From Polymyxa betae (lineage: Eukaryota > Endomyxa > Phytomyxea > Plasmodiophorida > Plasmodiophoridae), in NCBI GenBank assembly GCA_003693705.1, contig RBZT01000336.1, positions 1 through 64,000 on the forward strand: a stretch of DNA of 64,000 nucleotides, given 5' to 3'. The position numbers were made by a program, and so were the translations under genes. Shown here in pieces: positions 22,346-33,414 of this stretch. How positions within the stretch are numbered: the stretch's first letter is position 1; each line of letters opens with the position of its first letter. The notes beneath the pieces were generated by a model. The model was not told the DNA's origin, searched no databases, and saw only the letters and a list, made by a program, of their open reading frames with translations.

Positions 22346-23740
22346 TCACCCTCTAATTGCATCAACTGTAGCCATCAGAATCTGATCCTTGACTGGATCA
22401 ATACCATCTTCGGCACAAGTTTTTTGAACAAAAACCTGTAGTTCCCAATATAGGTCGGCACGTTTACGATTATCCAAAGTGAATTTATCCAATTCTTTGA
22501 GTCCAAGCTTTTGTTGAGCTTTCCGCTCGTGAGCTACCTCACTCCAGACACTGGTTTTGTGAGGCAATCGGTCAGCAGCTCTAATGCAAATTAGTTAGCA
22601 AAGATGACGGCAGATAACTGTAATTTCATTACCTTCGCTCAACCGATTCAGTAATTTTACTCAGAAGAGTTCGATCATGCATTACCATTGAGCGATCCAT
22701 AGTTTGACGAGCCAAAATGTCTTGCAGTTCCTCATTAAGCTTTCGCCTGATTTTAGAAAAATCGTCTCTCCAACGCATGATCTGTTGACCAGTCAGCTTG
22801 TGGAAGAACGTCTTTGTGTAATTGCTGACAGGAGACTTCACGGGAAATTTAAGTTTGGATTGACGTTTGATGGGCTGAACAGGATGTTGCTCTGAACTGG
22901 GTGACGGTTGGATAGACTTGCTAAGCTGATTGTATGTTCCAGGAGTGAAAGGAGATTCTTGGTCATCAAGCTCGTTGAGATGATCTTGATAAAGCTGATA
23001 TTCATGATGCTTAACGGGTTGCTTTGTCGCCCTGATGAGATATAAAAATCACGGATTGTAAATCGAAACTTGTTGTACTTATCGATACTTCTTTGCTTAG
23101 GAAGCGTCATCTCTAGATACCAATATGAATAATAGGAACAACATATGCAAAGTATCTCACGTACTGCTCAGATTAATTGGAGCGAAAATAATGTCGGATG
23201 CGTTTGTTCGCGATGACAAGAACTTCCCATTCTGTTCGATATTAATCCATTTGATCGTCGTGTCTTGATCATTTATTACCTTTCCCTTACGGCAACGAAT
23301 CTCTGATTCAATAATCTTATCACGAGGAAACCGATATCGGCCCACGTCCAAGCTTGTTTTGACCGGAGCCATTTCGTTGGTTATCGCTACAATCGAATAG
23401 ATAGCTGATTTAGGTTTGGCATTGTTCGCATTTGACTTGTTCTGGGGTCTTTCTGGTGCCTTAGCCGTCCCATCATCCTTCTGGCTTTCGCGAAGATTCG
23501 GCCTAATTCTTTATACAATCAATCCCGCAGATCGTATTCTTATCAGAATCGCTACCGCTGCGATAGAGTAAAATCTGGGACGCCATGTGGTATGTAAGGC
23601 TGGCCATATCTTGACCAGATGCCACGACATTGTCGATTATCACGAATCGCTATGCGCGTGATCAAGGCTAAGGTGGTGATATCGCTGGCGATGTGATTAG
23701 GAATGGGACCCTGGCGGGTCGTTTGAGGCCTCCCCTTCAT
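22346..23740 (-). CDS. uncharacterised basic, helical protein
   Basis: I do not recognise the family. The start ATG at 23740 opens MKGRPQTTRQGPIPN. An intron at about 23562-23510 leads in phase into a Lys/Asn-rich linker and the block APVKTSLDVGRYRFPRDKI. A Ser/Pro/Gln-rich spacer follows. The C-terminal half is a long helix-rich region (FSKIRRKLNEELQDILARQ; then RRAADRLPHKTSVWSEVAHE). It is joined across an intron at about 22632-22580 with an obvious TTGCTAACTAAT branch region. The stop after VDAIRG is at 22346. The two introns around 23160-23000 are not firmly placed; one solution needs a seven-base exon. The product is about 390 residues with no membrane segment. The helical half resembles flagellar microtubule-associated proteins only in composition. 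Confidence 0.68.
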
Positions 23741-23785
23741 ACTGACCAGCTGAACCACCAAGATATTTTCCAAAATGTTCACAAA

Positions 23786-23877
23786 TCTGACTCTGGAGGC
23801 TCTGTATTGACACAATACATAGTGCTAATTGTCTGACTCTGGATGTTCTGTATTGACGCAATACATAGTGCTAATTG
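23786..23877. repeat. 46-bp direct tandem duplication
   Basis: Two adjacent 46-base copies (23786-23831, 23832-23877) differ at about five positions. Each contains TATTGACRCAATACATAGTG, itself partly palindromic. It lies between the starts of a minus-strand gene (23740) and the plus-strand channel gene (24151), so it probably duplicates promoter sequence. Confidence 0.85.
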
Positions 23878-23969
23878 TATCATACACAATGTCGACTACA
23901 AAGACGCAATCTAACTGCAACATTCGTTTCACGTTACCATGATGAAATATGACAACGGAAGACTTTGAC

Positions 23970-24030
23970 GCCCCACAGCGACGCGATATCAAGTGCAATC
24001 TAGCCCCACATCGACGCGATATTCAAGTGG
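23970..24030. repeat. short direct repeat, about 28-33 bp
   Basis: GCCCCACAGCGACGCGATAT at 23970 recurs as GCCCCACATCGACGCGATAT at 24003, each followed by (T)CAAGTG. It lies 120-180 bp before the channel start codon. Confidence 0.75.
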
Positions 24031-24150
24031 CTCCAAGGTTTGTAGCTAAGCCGTCTGGAGACTGTGCCATTGGTCCTTATCAATCCGCTTCATTTTTGAA
24101 TTGGAATGGTTCTGTGACCTTCATCATAATGGGAGTCATCACTTCTCACC

Positions 24151-26718
24151 ATGTCGAAATACATTCTCGGTCGCCTTGATAATGACCAAGACGGCGACTC
24201 AACCGTAGATCACGATTCTCAAGGCGATATCCGGGAGCTGGAATCTCGTCCGACGATATGGTCAAGAATCACGTCTCGATTGCATTCTCGGCAGCCATCG
24301 ACTGAAATCGCGTCAGTGTCTAAGCTCAGCGATTTGACTAAACATGCATTGAGAGATTCAGGGGAATATGCACAGATTTCCCCAAAAGCTGAAATTCGAA
24401 ATAATCCTGATCCGGATTCAGATTGGCTGAAATTAGACTGGAATGATATTCTTATGATATGCTGGGATTATCTGCTGCTAATGATGATGCTATATACTTT
24501 ACTGGTGCTTCCATTAGTAATGGCTTTTGTCGACGACTCCAAACCCACATTCTGGACGTATCTTGATTATGCAGTCGATATCGTATTCGCCATCGATTTG
24601 TGGGTTCTTACCAAGAAAAAGCAGATGTCTAGATGGATGCTTATTTGCTATATCCTTGGTCTGTTTCCTTTCTATTTCGTGGCAGACACGCTACCGGAGA
24701 GTGAAACAGCCATCGCTGAGTTTATACACCTGATGCGATTATGCAAATTTCTACGCTTGGTCAGATCATCCAAATTATTTCAAGATCTTCAAGATCGTCG
24801 CCCTCCATCGTATGGACATAAACTCTCTGGCTTTGATGTTCTTATTCGCTACAGATATCGTCGCGTGACTCATATGACCATCATTCAAATGCGGCTGCTT
24901 CGTCTAGCTTTCTTTGTGCTGGCGTTTACACATATGCTGGCGTAAGAACGTATTCTGCTTTGTTTGGAGTCACTAATTTGATGAGATAGGCCGGGGTTCA
25001 TCTTCGTTTCCAATATTAGCGAACGTAATTACGTAACTCACTTTCGGCCAAGTTGGATAGCATCATATCCGTTTTCCGAACGTGCCGACGACCTTCCGTT
25101 GCCTTTACATCAATATTGTGTTGCTGTATACTGGGTCAGTTACTGTTTATCGCTTTCGTTGAAGCTGTGTTCAATGACAGCTACAGTTTTTGACAACGTT
25201 GACGACCATCGGATTTGGTGATGTCAGTGGCTCGGGTTGTGATTAAACATTGCAAATCATCTAAATACAGGTGACGCCCAGAAATCCGCTAGAACAGATC
25301 TACACAATAATGATGATGTTGGCGTCTGCAGCTGCAATTTCTTATGGTATTTATTTTTTGTACTGTCTATATGAACACTGAAGTTGCTCTCATTAGTAAC
25401 TGCTATTTTCAGCTCAATAGTCAACCAATTAGATAATGAAAAGAAGGAATACATTGAACGTATGGCGTCGTTATCTTCATTTATTGAGTAACGCTTTCGC
25501 CATAAATTTTCGGTTAGATGCTCATTTCTCCCAATTAGAACGCATCGATTACCACAACAATTACGTATTGATCTTTTCCGGCATTTTAATAATGTCTGGG
25601 GAAGCGTTGAGAAAAAAGTCGAAGAGAGAGTATGTTAAGACTGTTGAATGGAACAATACGTCCTTTTAAATGTTGATATAGTATCTTTTAGCCGAAATGC
25701 CAACGGCGCTGAGAAATATCACAACTTCATACGTTTACCGCGATCTTATTGCTCGCACACATGTACTGAATGGGAAATCAAAGTCTTTTGTGTCGTCTAT
25801 AATGATGCAGGCAAAATTATTTCAGGTTCAGATCATGCTAAATTTGGTATCAATCAGCTAATACATGGATTGCTAACAGTTCAAAAACGGGGAGAGTATT
25901 GGACATTTTGGCGATACGGTCAATGAATGGATGATGATTGCTATGGGAAACATTTCTATGATGTTCCCCAACAGTAATTTCGAGATCGAAGTTTATGAGG
26001 AAGGATCATCTCTTGGAGAGATCGGGATTGTATTATCAGACGTCTGGATAGCAGATTTAAAGGCCGATGGCCCTGTATCTGTCTGGGCTATACCACGTCC
26101 TGCTATAATTGAACTTTTAAAAGCAAACGTCGATTTCAGACGAGACTTCAGCCAGATTGCAAAACAAAGGTTGATTCGCTTGCTGTTGCAAATTCATTCA
26201 ATAACTTGATGATGTTCTAGATTTGAATCATTTCGTCGAGCAATGATCCAGTCTAAAGAACTAGACAGAAAAGCAGAACGCTTCTTGCAAGCAAATCGCC
26301 GGAACTCCGACCATGAACTCAGTCTACACAATATTTCTGAATACCAAGTCGAAACACATAGTCGTTATATCGAAATGATTGATGACCTTTCAACGCGCGT
26401 TGATCATGTGCTCGCATCCGATTCTGGATTGGTATGAATCAAGATGACATTTATTGCTAACTAATCGTTGTTTTTAGAGTGCAATGGATTGGCTTAATGA
26501 GCCGTTATGTGTGGGCAGCCTTTCTAAGTCTGGAAACGCCAGTGATCAGCATCAAGTAAGCGATTTTCGGAGCTGTGTGTTGCAGTGTTAACAAAATGTT
26601 ACAGATTAAATTGCTCCACGACAAAATTGATGGGATGAATCTGTGTATTCGAAACTTAGAGCAAACCATAAAAGCTCTTGGAAGGACACCTGTTCAAAAT
26701 CACCATTTATCTACATAG
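24151..26718 (+). CDS. voltage-sensor K+ channel of the CNG/HCN/KCNH class with degenerate cNMP domain
   Basis: Six-helix cation channel subunit. A polar N-terminal tail of about 100 residues precedes S1 (about 24440-24530), S2, S3 and an S4 with spaced positive charges (HLMRLCKFLRLVRSSK). S5 follows, then the pore loop LTTLTTIGFGD (filter codons 25211-25222), indicating K+ selectivity of the GFGD kind. A C-linker (LPQQLRIDLFRHFNNVWGSV) leads into a cyclic-nucleotide-binding-like domain ending in GSSLGEIGIVL. The phosphate-binding cassette lacks the usual Arg-(Thr/Ala)-Ala (it reads SDVWIADLKA), so ligand binding is doubtful, as in KCNH channels. A helical C-terminal tail ends NHHLST. About ten exons join in phase, with introns of 43-56 nt. 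Confidence 0.92.
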
Positions 26719-26786
26719 TAACATCTCTGAATAAAACGAGATTTAGACCATCACACAACTGCGTCTCGTTTCCAGTCACATTAAAT

Positions 26787-29117
26787 ATGTCATCAGCGTC
26801 ATGCTCTCCAGATCAATTAGATCGACTTCTAAAACGAGCCTTATCGGGTACTGCTGTTCATCTCAATGATGTCTTCCTATCAGATAGAGGTTATCATCTG
26901 ATAGCTTTAATCACAAAACTGTACTGAAGGGTGCTGTAGGATGTGAGCGCCTTTGCGAATTGCTGGAGAATGATACACATGTTTCAGTTCTTGATCTACG
27001 AGGCAACAACATCCATTGCGGCGGGCTAACAGCCCTAGCACATCTAATCCGACACAACAAGTTTATCAATAGGTCATTGATCATATTCCGACCCCCTAAC
27101 AACACTCTCAAAAATCATTCATCAGATTAAGCTTACAATGGAACCCAATCGGATCCGATTCCAGTTCCTTTATGAGCTTTATGGATGCGATCGGCGTTAA
27201 CAGATCCTTAGTATCGGTATGCAGCTCTATCTAGGGCGCGATTTCGAGTTAATCCTTCCTTGGTAGCTTGACCTGCGTAATTGCAAACTGACGCCGAACG
27301 CCGGAACCCATATCGGCAGTATGGTTTGCAGAAATACGACGTTAAAGCAGCTGGACCTCAGATGGAACTCTCTTGGAGCGGATGGATCGCGTTCGATCCT
27401 TTCTGGATTGGACAATAACCATACTCTCACTGATATTCAGCTATCGGGAAACGATGTCCCTACCGACGTGATTGCATCGATCGCAGATCGGGCTCAACGG
27501 AACCGACATCGGCAACGATCTCCATCACCAGTGAAGTCGCTGCCTCCATCATCAGCCTTGGATGATTCGCTTCGGTTCGCACAAGGCCGTCTGGATGCTC
27601 TACAGACCGAGAATGCTCACCTGAAATCGGAGCTTACCGATTTGCAGATGCAATTGGCAACGAGAGTTCAATCCGAAAGCGAGTTATCACGACTCCGAGG
27701 TCAGTACGAGGTGGCCGAACGTGATTGGCAATCAAAGAACAGTATGAAGCAGATTGAGCTCGATAATGTCCAACAGATGCTGAATGAATCTGTTCACAAA
27801 AACGAGACGCTTCAAACAGAGTTGCAGCAATGTCAAAAGCAGGTCAACGGTCACTTGTTTATCGATTCTTCATTTGACACGGATCACAGCTGGAAACATT
27901 GTCATTCGAGGGCAAACGAAGAGAGGAGACCGATTTGCAAATTCGTGAGGCTCTGCGTTCTGAGATCGCAGCGCTCACCGAACAAATTGATAAGGATCGG
28001 CTCCTGGCTACCGAACGATTAGGTCAAATTCAGAACAAGCTACACAATGAAATCAATCACTACATTTCTGAGAAAACAGTCGCGGAAAAATTGCAGAGGG
28101 TACCCGCTCCGAATGGCAGCTTTGATGTCGTTAACCAGAATCCCAAATAGGACGAGAGAATCAGATATGAAAGCGAACTGGAAGGTTTAAAGATGGAAAT
28201 CGAACGTCGTTCAAAACAGGCCAACGACACCATACAGAAACTGACCAGCGACTGTAACCAGAAGAGTCGCGATCTGATCGACCTCCAAGAGAAACACGCG
28301 CAACAGATGTTTCAGGCAGACGACGACTTTAAACGATATAAGCAGCAACTTGTCGATCAGCACCAGCGCGAAATCGGTGTGTATTGAGATAACATGCTGG
28401 CTTTATGGTCCTGACCGGTCGCAGATTCGAAGACCTCCGTTTTCGAGACTCGAATTATTCAGCTGGAAGCATGTCGAGAAGAGCTGCAGAAACGTCTTTC
28501 CGGTGCACAGACAGAATGCGATCGGATGCGAGATCAACTAGAGCAGAATCGGATCAAGCATGAGCACATGATACAGCTGGAACGGATCGAGAGGTCCAAT
28601 ACTGATTATCAGCTGAAAGCGGCTCAGGCCGATTGCAAACGAAAAGATTCCGAAGTATTGTAGATGATATTTAAGGTTCTTTTATCTGACGACGCGTGTT
28701 AAGATAGCGTCATTGAACACGGAAATTGGGAGGCTGAAGGAGGAGATTCGATCAGTTGCATCCAGAGCAGAAGCGGATATCGAGGCAAAAATTGGGTCGA
28801 AAACGAGGAAGATCGAGGAATTGATCGAACGACTTGGTGCAAAAGACGATCAAATTGAAAGAATGTCGCGAGAACTGCAACATTTAGAAGGACTCAATCG
28901 TCAGCTCAATTTCGACCGAGATCGGCGCGACAGGAGTTTCAGGTCCGCGATTCTGGGTCTTCGGCAAGTATTCGAATCCGAGTTGGATGCAGAAGACGAG
29001 CCCGTTTCTGCCAGCATTCGTCAGAAGCCCAGGAAATCACGAACTGAGAATCGGGCCAAGAAACTTGGCCTTGATTATAACAAGAGAGATTCTGAGCCGG
29101 TCGTCAATAAATCGTGA
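26787..29117 (+). CDS. LRRC45: LRRC45 homologue (centrosome/basal-body linker)
   Basis: Protein of about 640 residues with the LRRC45 layout. Leucine-rich repeats occupy the first 200 residues (VLDLRGNNIHCGGLTAL; LSLQWNPIGSD; SLDLRNCKLTPNAGTHIGSM; LKQLDLRWNSLGADGSRSIL). They are followed by a Ser/Pro hinge and a continuous coiled coil rich in Glu, Gln, Lys and Arg. The repeat LDLRWNSLGADG matches the vertebrate protein closely. In animals LRRC45 tethers the two centrioles and takes part in ciliogenesis, so a flagellated stage is implied. At least nine exons join in phase; the intron before ASLNTEIGRL (about 28657-28706) uses donor GTATTG. The basic C-terminus ends SEPVVNKS. The gene starts 69 bp after the channel stop on the same strand. 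Confidence 0.9.
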
Positions 29118-29332
29118 TTTATGAAGTTTCGTTGCAGAATAGATTAAGAACAGCTAGATTTCTTCATCTGTGATTCCAAAAACTAGTTTGGCTTTTGGTT
29201 GGATGTTATGAACAGCCTGACGGGAACTGAAGGCATGCTGGCCCCAAGCGTTCTGTGGGAATCGGCTGTGGCGGCGGAGTTAAAACCACCTTGCAATCGC
29301 GAAGTTCGTGGTTCCGGTGAAGGCTTGGCACA

Positions 29333-30285
29333 ATGAGGTCAGGCCAGGCGCAGCGTCTGTTGTCGCAGGCGCTGAAGCACGTCCCGAATTACGGCTGGTC
29401 CACGAAGGCATTGGCGCTGGCAGCCCAGGACATGGGTCTGTCCCCGATTGCGGCCGGCGTCGCAAGCAATGGCCCCGTCGATCTGGTTTATTATTTCATG
29501 GAATCTGCAAATAAGGAGACGATCGGTTCTATCACTGAAAACACCGATCCAGAAAAGTAGCTATCGTGTTCCCCTTTATTTGTCGGGATTTCAGCTCGAA
29601 GTTTACAAGGGCTAATTTTGCTGGCTCTTTTCTTCTTTTGATCGTCATGTACTTCAAGGAGCTGATTGTGTGGTTTGTTATGATTTAGGTTCAACAGAAC
29701 GGAGTTGGTTCGTCTAGCTCTTCGAAACCGCCTGGAGAGAACCGTGCCGTATCTGGATCGATGGCCGCAAGCCATGGCGTTGGGCGCTCTACCACAAAAT
29801 TGCCTGCAGACCGGTCGAATTCTACACAGCTTTATCGATGATGTCGCTCACGTCGCTAACGACCAGGTCCCTGACAGATTTTGATACCTCATTTTGATTG
29901 TTGAGATTATTGCATAGACGGTGGGAATGGATTGGTATATTTCTAGGACGGCTCTCGCCTCCGTATATGTTTGTAAGCGCCCAATCGCGTTGCATTGAGG
30001 ATTTCCGGTTGCGTTAAGATCGTTTGGATTCATTTGCAGCCTTTCAGATATGTTTCAGCAGTTTGAGCGTGCTGACGATTCTGTGTTATTGCAGCCACCG
30101 AACTGTTCCTATTGACAGACAGATCCAAAAGGCAGACAGGCACATGGCAGTTCCTAGACGATCGTCTTGGAGATATGTCGGGAATGACATTACTTCCAAA
30201 CCAAATGTGGCGTTATGCTCAATCAGCGACTTCTCTTCTCCTGAACAGTGCTGGGCGGGTCGGCTCTGCATTTGTCGCGAAATGA
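29333..30285 (+). CDS. COQ9: ubiquinone biosynthesis protein COQ9
   Basis: Mitochondrial lipid-binding partner of COQ7 in coenzyme Q synthesis. Family signatures are AQRLLSQALKHVPNYGWSTK, ALAAQDMGLSPIAAGV, ELVRLALRNRLERTVPYLDR, WPQAMALGALPQNC, DWYISRTALASVY and TELFLLTDRS, then TWQFLDDRL near the end. Introns at about 29555-29690 (133 nt), 29870-29920 and 29971-30090 (about 120 nt) join in phase and are longer than usual here. The stop TGA is at 30283-30285. The ATG at 29333 gives almost no presequence before the conserved domain. A mitochondrial leader is expected, so a short upstream exon may be missing; the sequence from 29208 is open in a different frame. Confidence 0.92.
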
Positions 30286-30372
30286 GGCTTAGTTCCGCAT
30301 CTACTCAAGAACTCTCAATCACCATCTTCTAATATAAACAATATGACGCCTGGTTGCTTCATTGTAATCCAT

Positions 30373-31091
30373 TTATTCGGCGTGATTATGTTGTATAGAT
30401 GGAAGATCCTCGTGCATCATTACACGAAGAAATCGCGGCGTCTGTAAAAGAGCATTTCAAAACCGATAAAAAAATAGCTTTTCCAACGAACCTTCAGCAA
30501 TCTTTTGCTCGGCCTGGTCATGGTCGGGAACACATCCTCCAGAAAGTAATACATATGCCCGATCGCAATCCCAAGAAAATCGACGGTTCCGGTCCCGCCC
30601 AGCATCATCGAGAAGGTTAGAAGGACCCAGGGCAGGTAGGGCGCCCTGAAGTTCAGGACGCCGAGGAAGTTCATCTGGGCGTGTCGATTCCTCCTGGCCC
30701 AGATATAGACCATCATAAAGGTCAATGACGAGCCCAGGAAAGTGAGTTTTAATAGCGGCCCCAATAATAGCATGCAGCCAGCCCCGAACATTATCATCCA
30801 GGCGAACGACGCCGGCTTCGACCGGTACGACCCGGATTCCAGCGAGCCGACGTAACGGACCAGGAAGAATAGATGGAATAGAAAATCGATGGAGAAGCGG
30901 GCGCCGAAGAACAAGAAACAGGTGACGATACGCCACACCTGACCATGGCGGAAGACGGCCGACCAGGACAGATAGAGAGAGTATGGGGAGATCACTTCCA
31001 ACGTGCAGAGCGTGGTGGTGGCTAGAGCGGCGAACAGGTACGTCCTGGTGACGGGCGGGATCGCCTGGATTTCGGCGAGCAGCTCGGCCAT
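30373..31091 (-). CDS. derlin (ER-associated degradation channel component)
   Basis: Rhomboid-like pseudoprotease of the ER membrane that helps retrotranslocate misfolded proteins. The start MAELLAEIQAIPPVTRTYLF is a standard derlin N-terminus. ISPYSLYLSWSAVFRHGQVW, ITCFLFFG and the derlin WR motif (QVWRIVTCF) follow, with several hydrophobic helices and GHMYYFLEDVFP. No rhomboid catalytic GxSG is present, as expected. The true C-terminus comes after a 50-nt intron (about 30485-30436, GTTCGTTGG...TTTTACAG), giving RLLKTPRFLRVMMHED and a stop at 30373. Without this splice the frame would end in an unrelated tail. The length of about 220 residues is normal. An open frame extends 43 codons above the ATG but is unlike derlins. 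Confidence 0.95.
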
Positions 31092-31232
31092 GACACCGCC
31101 GGTCGCTGATGAGAGAGACGACAACGGAATGGTGCGATAGTGATAGCAGAGGGACCCCAAGATCCCATCACGGCCCCACTCTGTTGTCCATCTAGGCGAG
31201 GCCCTCTCACCAGTCAGCACAGTTCTAGATGT

Positions 31233-31256
31233 GTCTCTCTCTCACACACACACACA
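31233..31256. repeat. (TC)n(AC)n microsatellite
   Basis: A TCTCTCTCTC run continues directly into CACACACACACACA, about 24 bp, in the leader region upstream of the minus-strand derlin gene. Confidence 0.9.
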
Positions 31257-31259
31257 AAT

Positions 31260-31846
31260 GTCATTTTGTATTCGTCGTAGCTGACAGGAGACAATGGTTC
31301 AAGCAGGATGCACTGGCAAACTTGGTAAGCTTTCCATGCACGGCATCGAGCGATTGCAATGTTTGGCGGAAATGTAGGAAAGACAGGAATCATGAGACGG
31401 AGCCGGGCATATTTAATTGCTATGGTGATAACTAATTCATCCCTTCGAGTCTGGGGAGAGTAAAGGACCCAGGCTATTTATTCCAAATGGTCTTCTGGTG
31501 TCGTTGGAAACAACTGGTTAGCAAGCAACAGTCACATTAAGATGTTGGCAACTCAGAGGGCATATAACCCAGTCTTGGTGTCAACGGCGAGAGCTGAGTT
31601 ATCTAACAGAGTTAGATCTGGATTCACAATCGTTATGATCCAAATTGAGTAGATTTCGTGTTACGAATTTGGTGAATAAGTCGAATCCGAATCGGAATCA
31701 CTACCTAACTAATTAGAAGCGGACCCCAAGGCGATTCATTTGTTTTATTGCCAACTTATTCGGATGGAATCCATCACCGACTTATATAAGCGTCTGACCG
31801 GGCGCCCGACGCCCGATATTCAGCCCTGTCAATTGCGTCGTTATCA
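31260..31846. other. intergenic, no gene seen
   Basis: About 590 bp between the divergent derlin and small membrane-protein genes. No convincing exon is present. A TATA-like site near its right end is listed separately. Confidence 0.6.
31783..31790 (+). promoter_or_regulatory. TATA-like element
   Basis: TATATAAG lies 57 bp before the ATG of the small membrane protein, a good match to a TATA box at a reasonable distance for a short leader. Confidence 0.4.
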
Positions 31847-32269
31847 ATGTACGATCTGGGTTTGACAACTTCGATGCTGGCCACGAATCTAATGTTTGCT
31901 AATTCTGCTTCAGTACCTGATCAGAGTTCGATATATTACAGCCGGACCTTGGCCGGATGGCCTTTATACATCGAAGATTGGAGAGAGCAGATCGTAACGG
32001 TTGCGGCATCCATTGCATCGTTGGTCGTTGGTGCCAGAATGATCCAGACGGCAAGTCGCCTCGGGTATGTGGCGGTTCGAGGCGGCGAAAACAAGCTGGC
32101 GAAGCAGGCGGTTCTGCCAAGAGATACAGATATGCCATCAACCCACGTACAGAATATGATGAGCCGAGGCGTGATCCTTGTCAGCGCCCCATTCCTGTAC
32201 GTCGGTTTCCGAATCGGCCTAGTCCACTATTCAGGCATTACTCCAACCAGAAAACCTGGAATGAAATAG
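31847..32269 (+). CDS. small membrane protein, unrecognised
   Basis: Single-exon frame of 140 residues starting MYDLGLTTSMLATNLMF. It has two probable membrane helices: IVTVAASIASLVVGARMI (about residues 50-67) and a second near GVILVSAPFLYVGFRIGLV (about 108-127). A basic loop separates them. The N-terminal 20 residues could be a mitochondrial leader or signal sequence. No family is recognised. A TATA-like element lies 57 bp upstream. The competing frame in the same place (31957-32355) is Arg-rich and looks like a shadow. Confidence 0.6.
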   Translation: MYDLGLTTSMLATNLMFANSASVPDQSSIYYSRTLAGWPLYIEDWREQIVTVAASIASLVVGARMIQTASRLGYVAVRGGENKLAKQAVLPRDTDMPSTHVQNMMSRGVILVSAPFLYVGFRIGLVHYSGITPTRKPGMK

Positions 32270-32704
32270 CCACGCTTCACGCCCTACAATTTAATAAAGT
32301 TTCGCCGGAAACTTTAGAGCGATCCGGCCCTTGGCTGATATTTCGCTCTCGCTGAGAAATAGGAACATCAGAACATGGGATATCTTGCCGGTCACATTTA
32401 TGATAATCACAGAAACAGAAGAGAAACATTTTGTGTGGACTTTATGTAGCATTACTGTATCATGAGCGAAAATTTTGGTCAGTTGCAAGTTCTATCGCAT
32501 TAGCTTCAAAGGATCAACAGCTGGAAAGCACCGAATCGCATTTTTTATCAGAAGTATCCAAGATCGGTTGTCGCTGCAGCATATCCATAGGCATTCCTTC
32601 ATAAAGCGAATTTTTTGAATGAAGAAATGATCGCTTCAACAAGAAATACTTTCCGATTGTTTGATAGAGAGTTTATTGAAGTTTTGCCGGGTCTCGCTGT
32701 AATC
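32270..32704. other. intergenic, no gene seen
   Basis: AT-rich spacer. An in-frame extension of the next gene back to 32615 is open but unlike the family. Confidence 0.5.
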
Positions 32705-33220
32705 ATGTCAAAAAAGTCGGTGAAACCAGAAGAGTCGGCGATGGCGACCGAAGAGGCTGGAACGCTGCTGCCACCATGCTGCGGAGGAACGCCTTCCCCC
32801 AGTTCGGACCAGCATGTGACCGAATTCGCCCAGCGCGTCTACGATCTGTGTCGTCAGGTCCCCAGCGGTCATGTCACCACGTATGGTGAGATGGCGAAGT
32901 TTCTCAATACGAGTCCCAGAGCTGTCGGTAATGCTCTTCGTAGGAACCCTTTTGCTCCCAAGGTCAGTTGAATTTTGCCTTTCTACATTTCGGTGTTTCA
33001 GACGTCGTTCTAAACGTTAACGAAGGTGCCATGCCATCGAGTAGTAAAGACTGATGGAACGCTAGGTGGTTATATGGGATTCAAGGATGTCTTGCATCCG
33101 ATGATGGCAAAGAAACGTACGATCTTGGAGCAAGAAGGCGTTCGATTCCTCGAGGATAGAGTTGATCCCGCTCATATCTATCGCTTTTCCAAGTCGCCCT
33201 CGTCCGCTCCTTCAGCTTAA
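32705..33220 (+). CDS. MGMT: O6-alkylguanine-DNA alkyltransferase (MGMT family)
   Basis: Suicide DNA repair protein that moves alkyl groups from O6-guanine to its own Cys. Exon one holds the winged-helix part: YDLCRQVPSGHVTTYGEMAK then SPRAVGNALRRNPFAPK, where the Arg after SP is the base-flipping finger. A 63-nt intron (32963-33025) ends directly before VPCHRVV. The acceptor Cys codon is 33032-33034. GTLGGYMGF and a C-terminal helix complete the domain. The length of about 150 residues lacks the larger N-terminal domain of animal MGMT, so it is closer to microbial or Ada-C types. The N-terminal Cys-Cys-Gly stretch (LLPPCCGGTP) is poorly conserved. Start: MSKKSVKPEE at 32705, with another ATG 37 nt downstream out of phase with nothing better. 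Confidence 0.95.
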
Positions 33221-33414
33221 CGCACTCCAATTTGTAATCGTTATTTAAATATGAATTATCTATTACATAGCGTTTTCAAAGAAAGCCGAGATAGGGATTC
33301 TCTCATGGAGAAATACGAAAAAGCGTAACTGCTTCACCCTGATGGATGAGCTTGCCTTGAAGGTGCGAAACTGTCGAAACAGTTCGGTCACAAGACAGAC
33401 AGCACGGCCCCGAT

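Noticed and set aside
30420-30936. Alternative 159-codon minus frame over the derlin gene
   Set aside because: Overlaps the conserved derlin frame and is Arg/Pro-rich, typical of a shadow.
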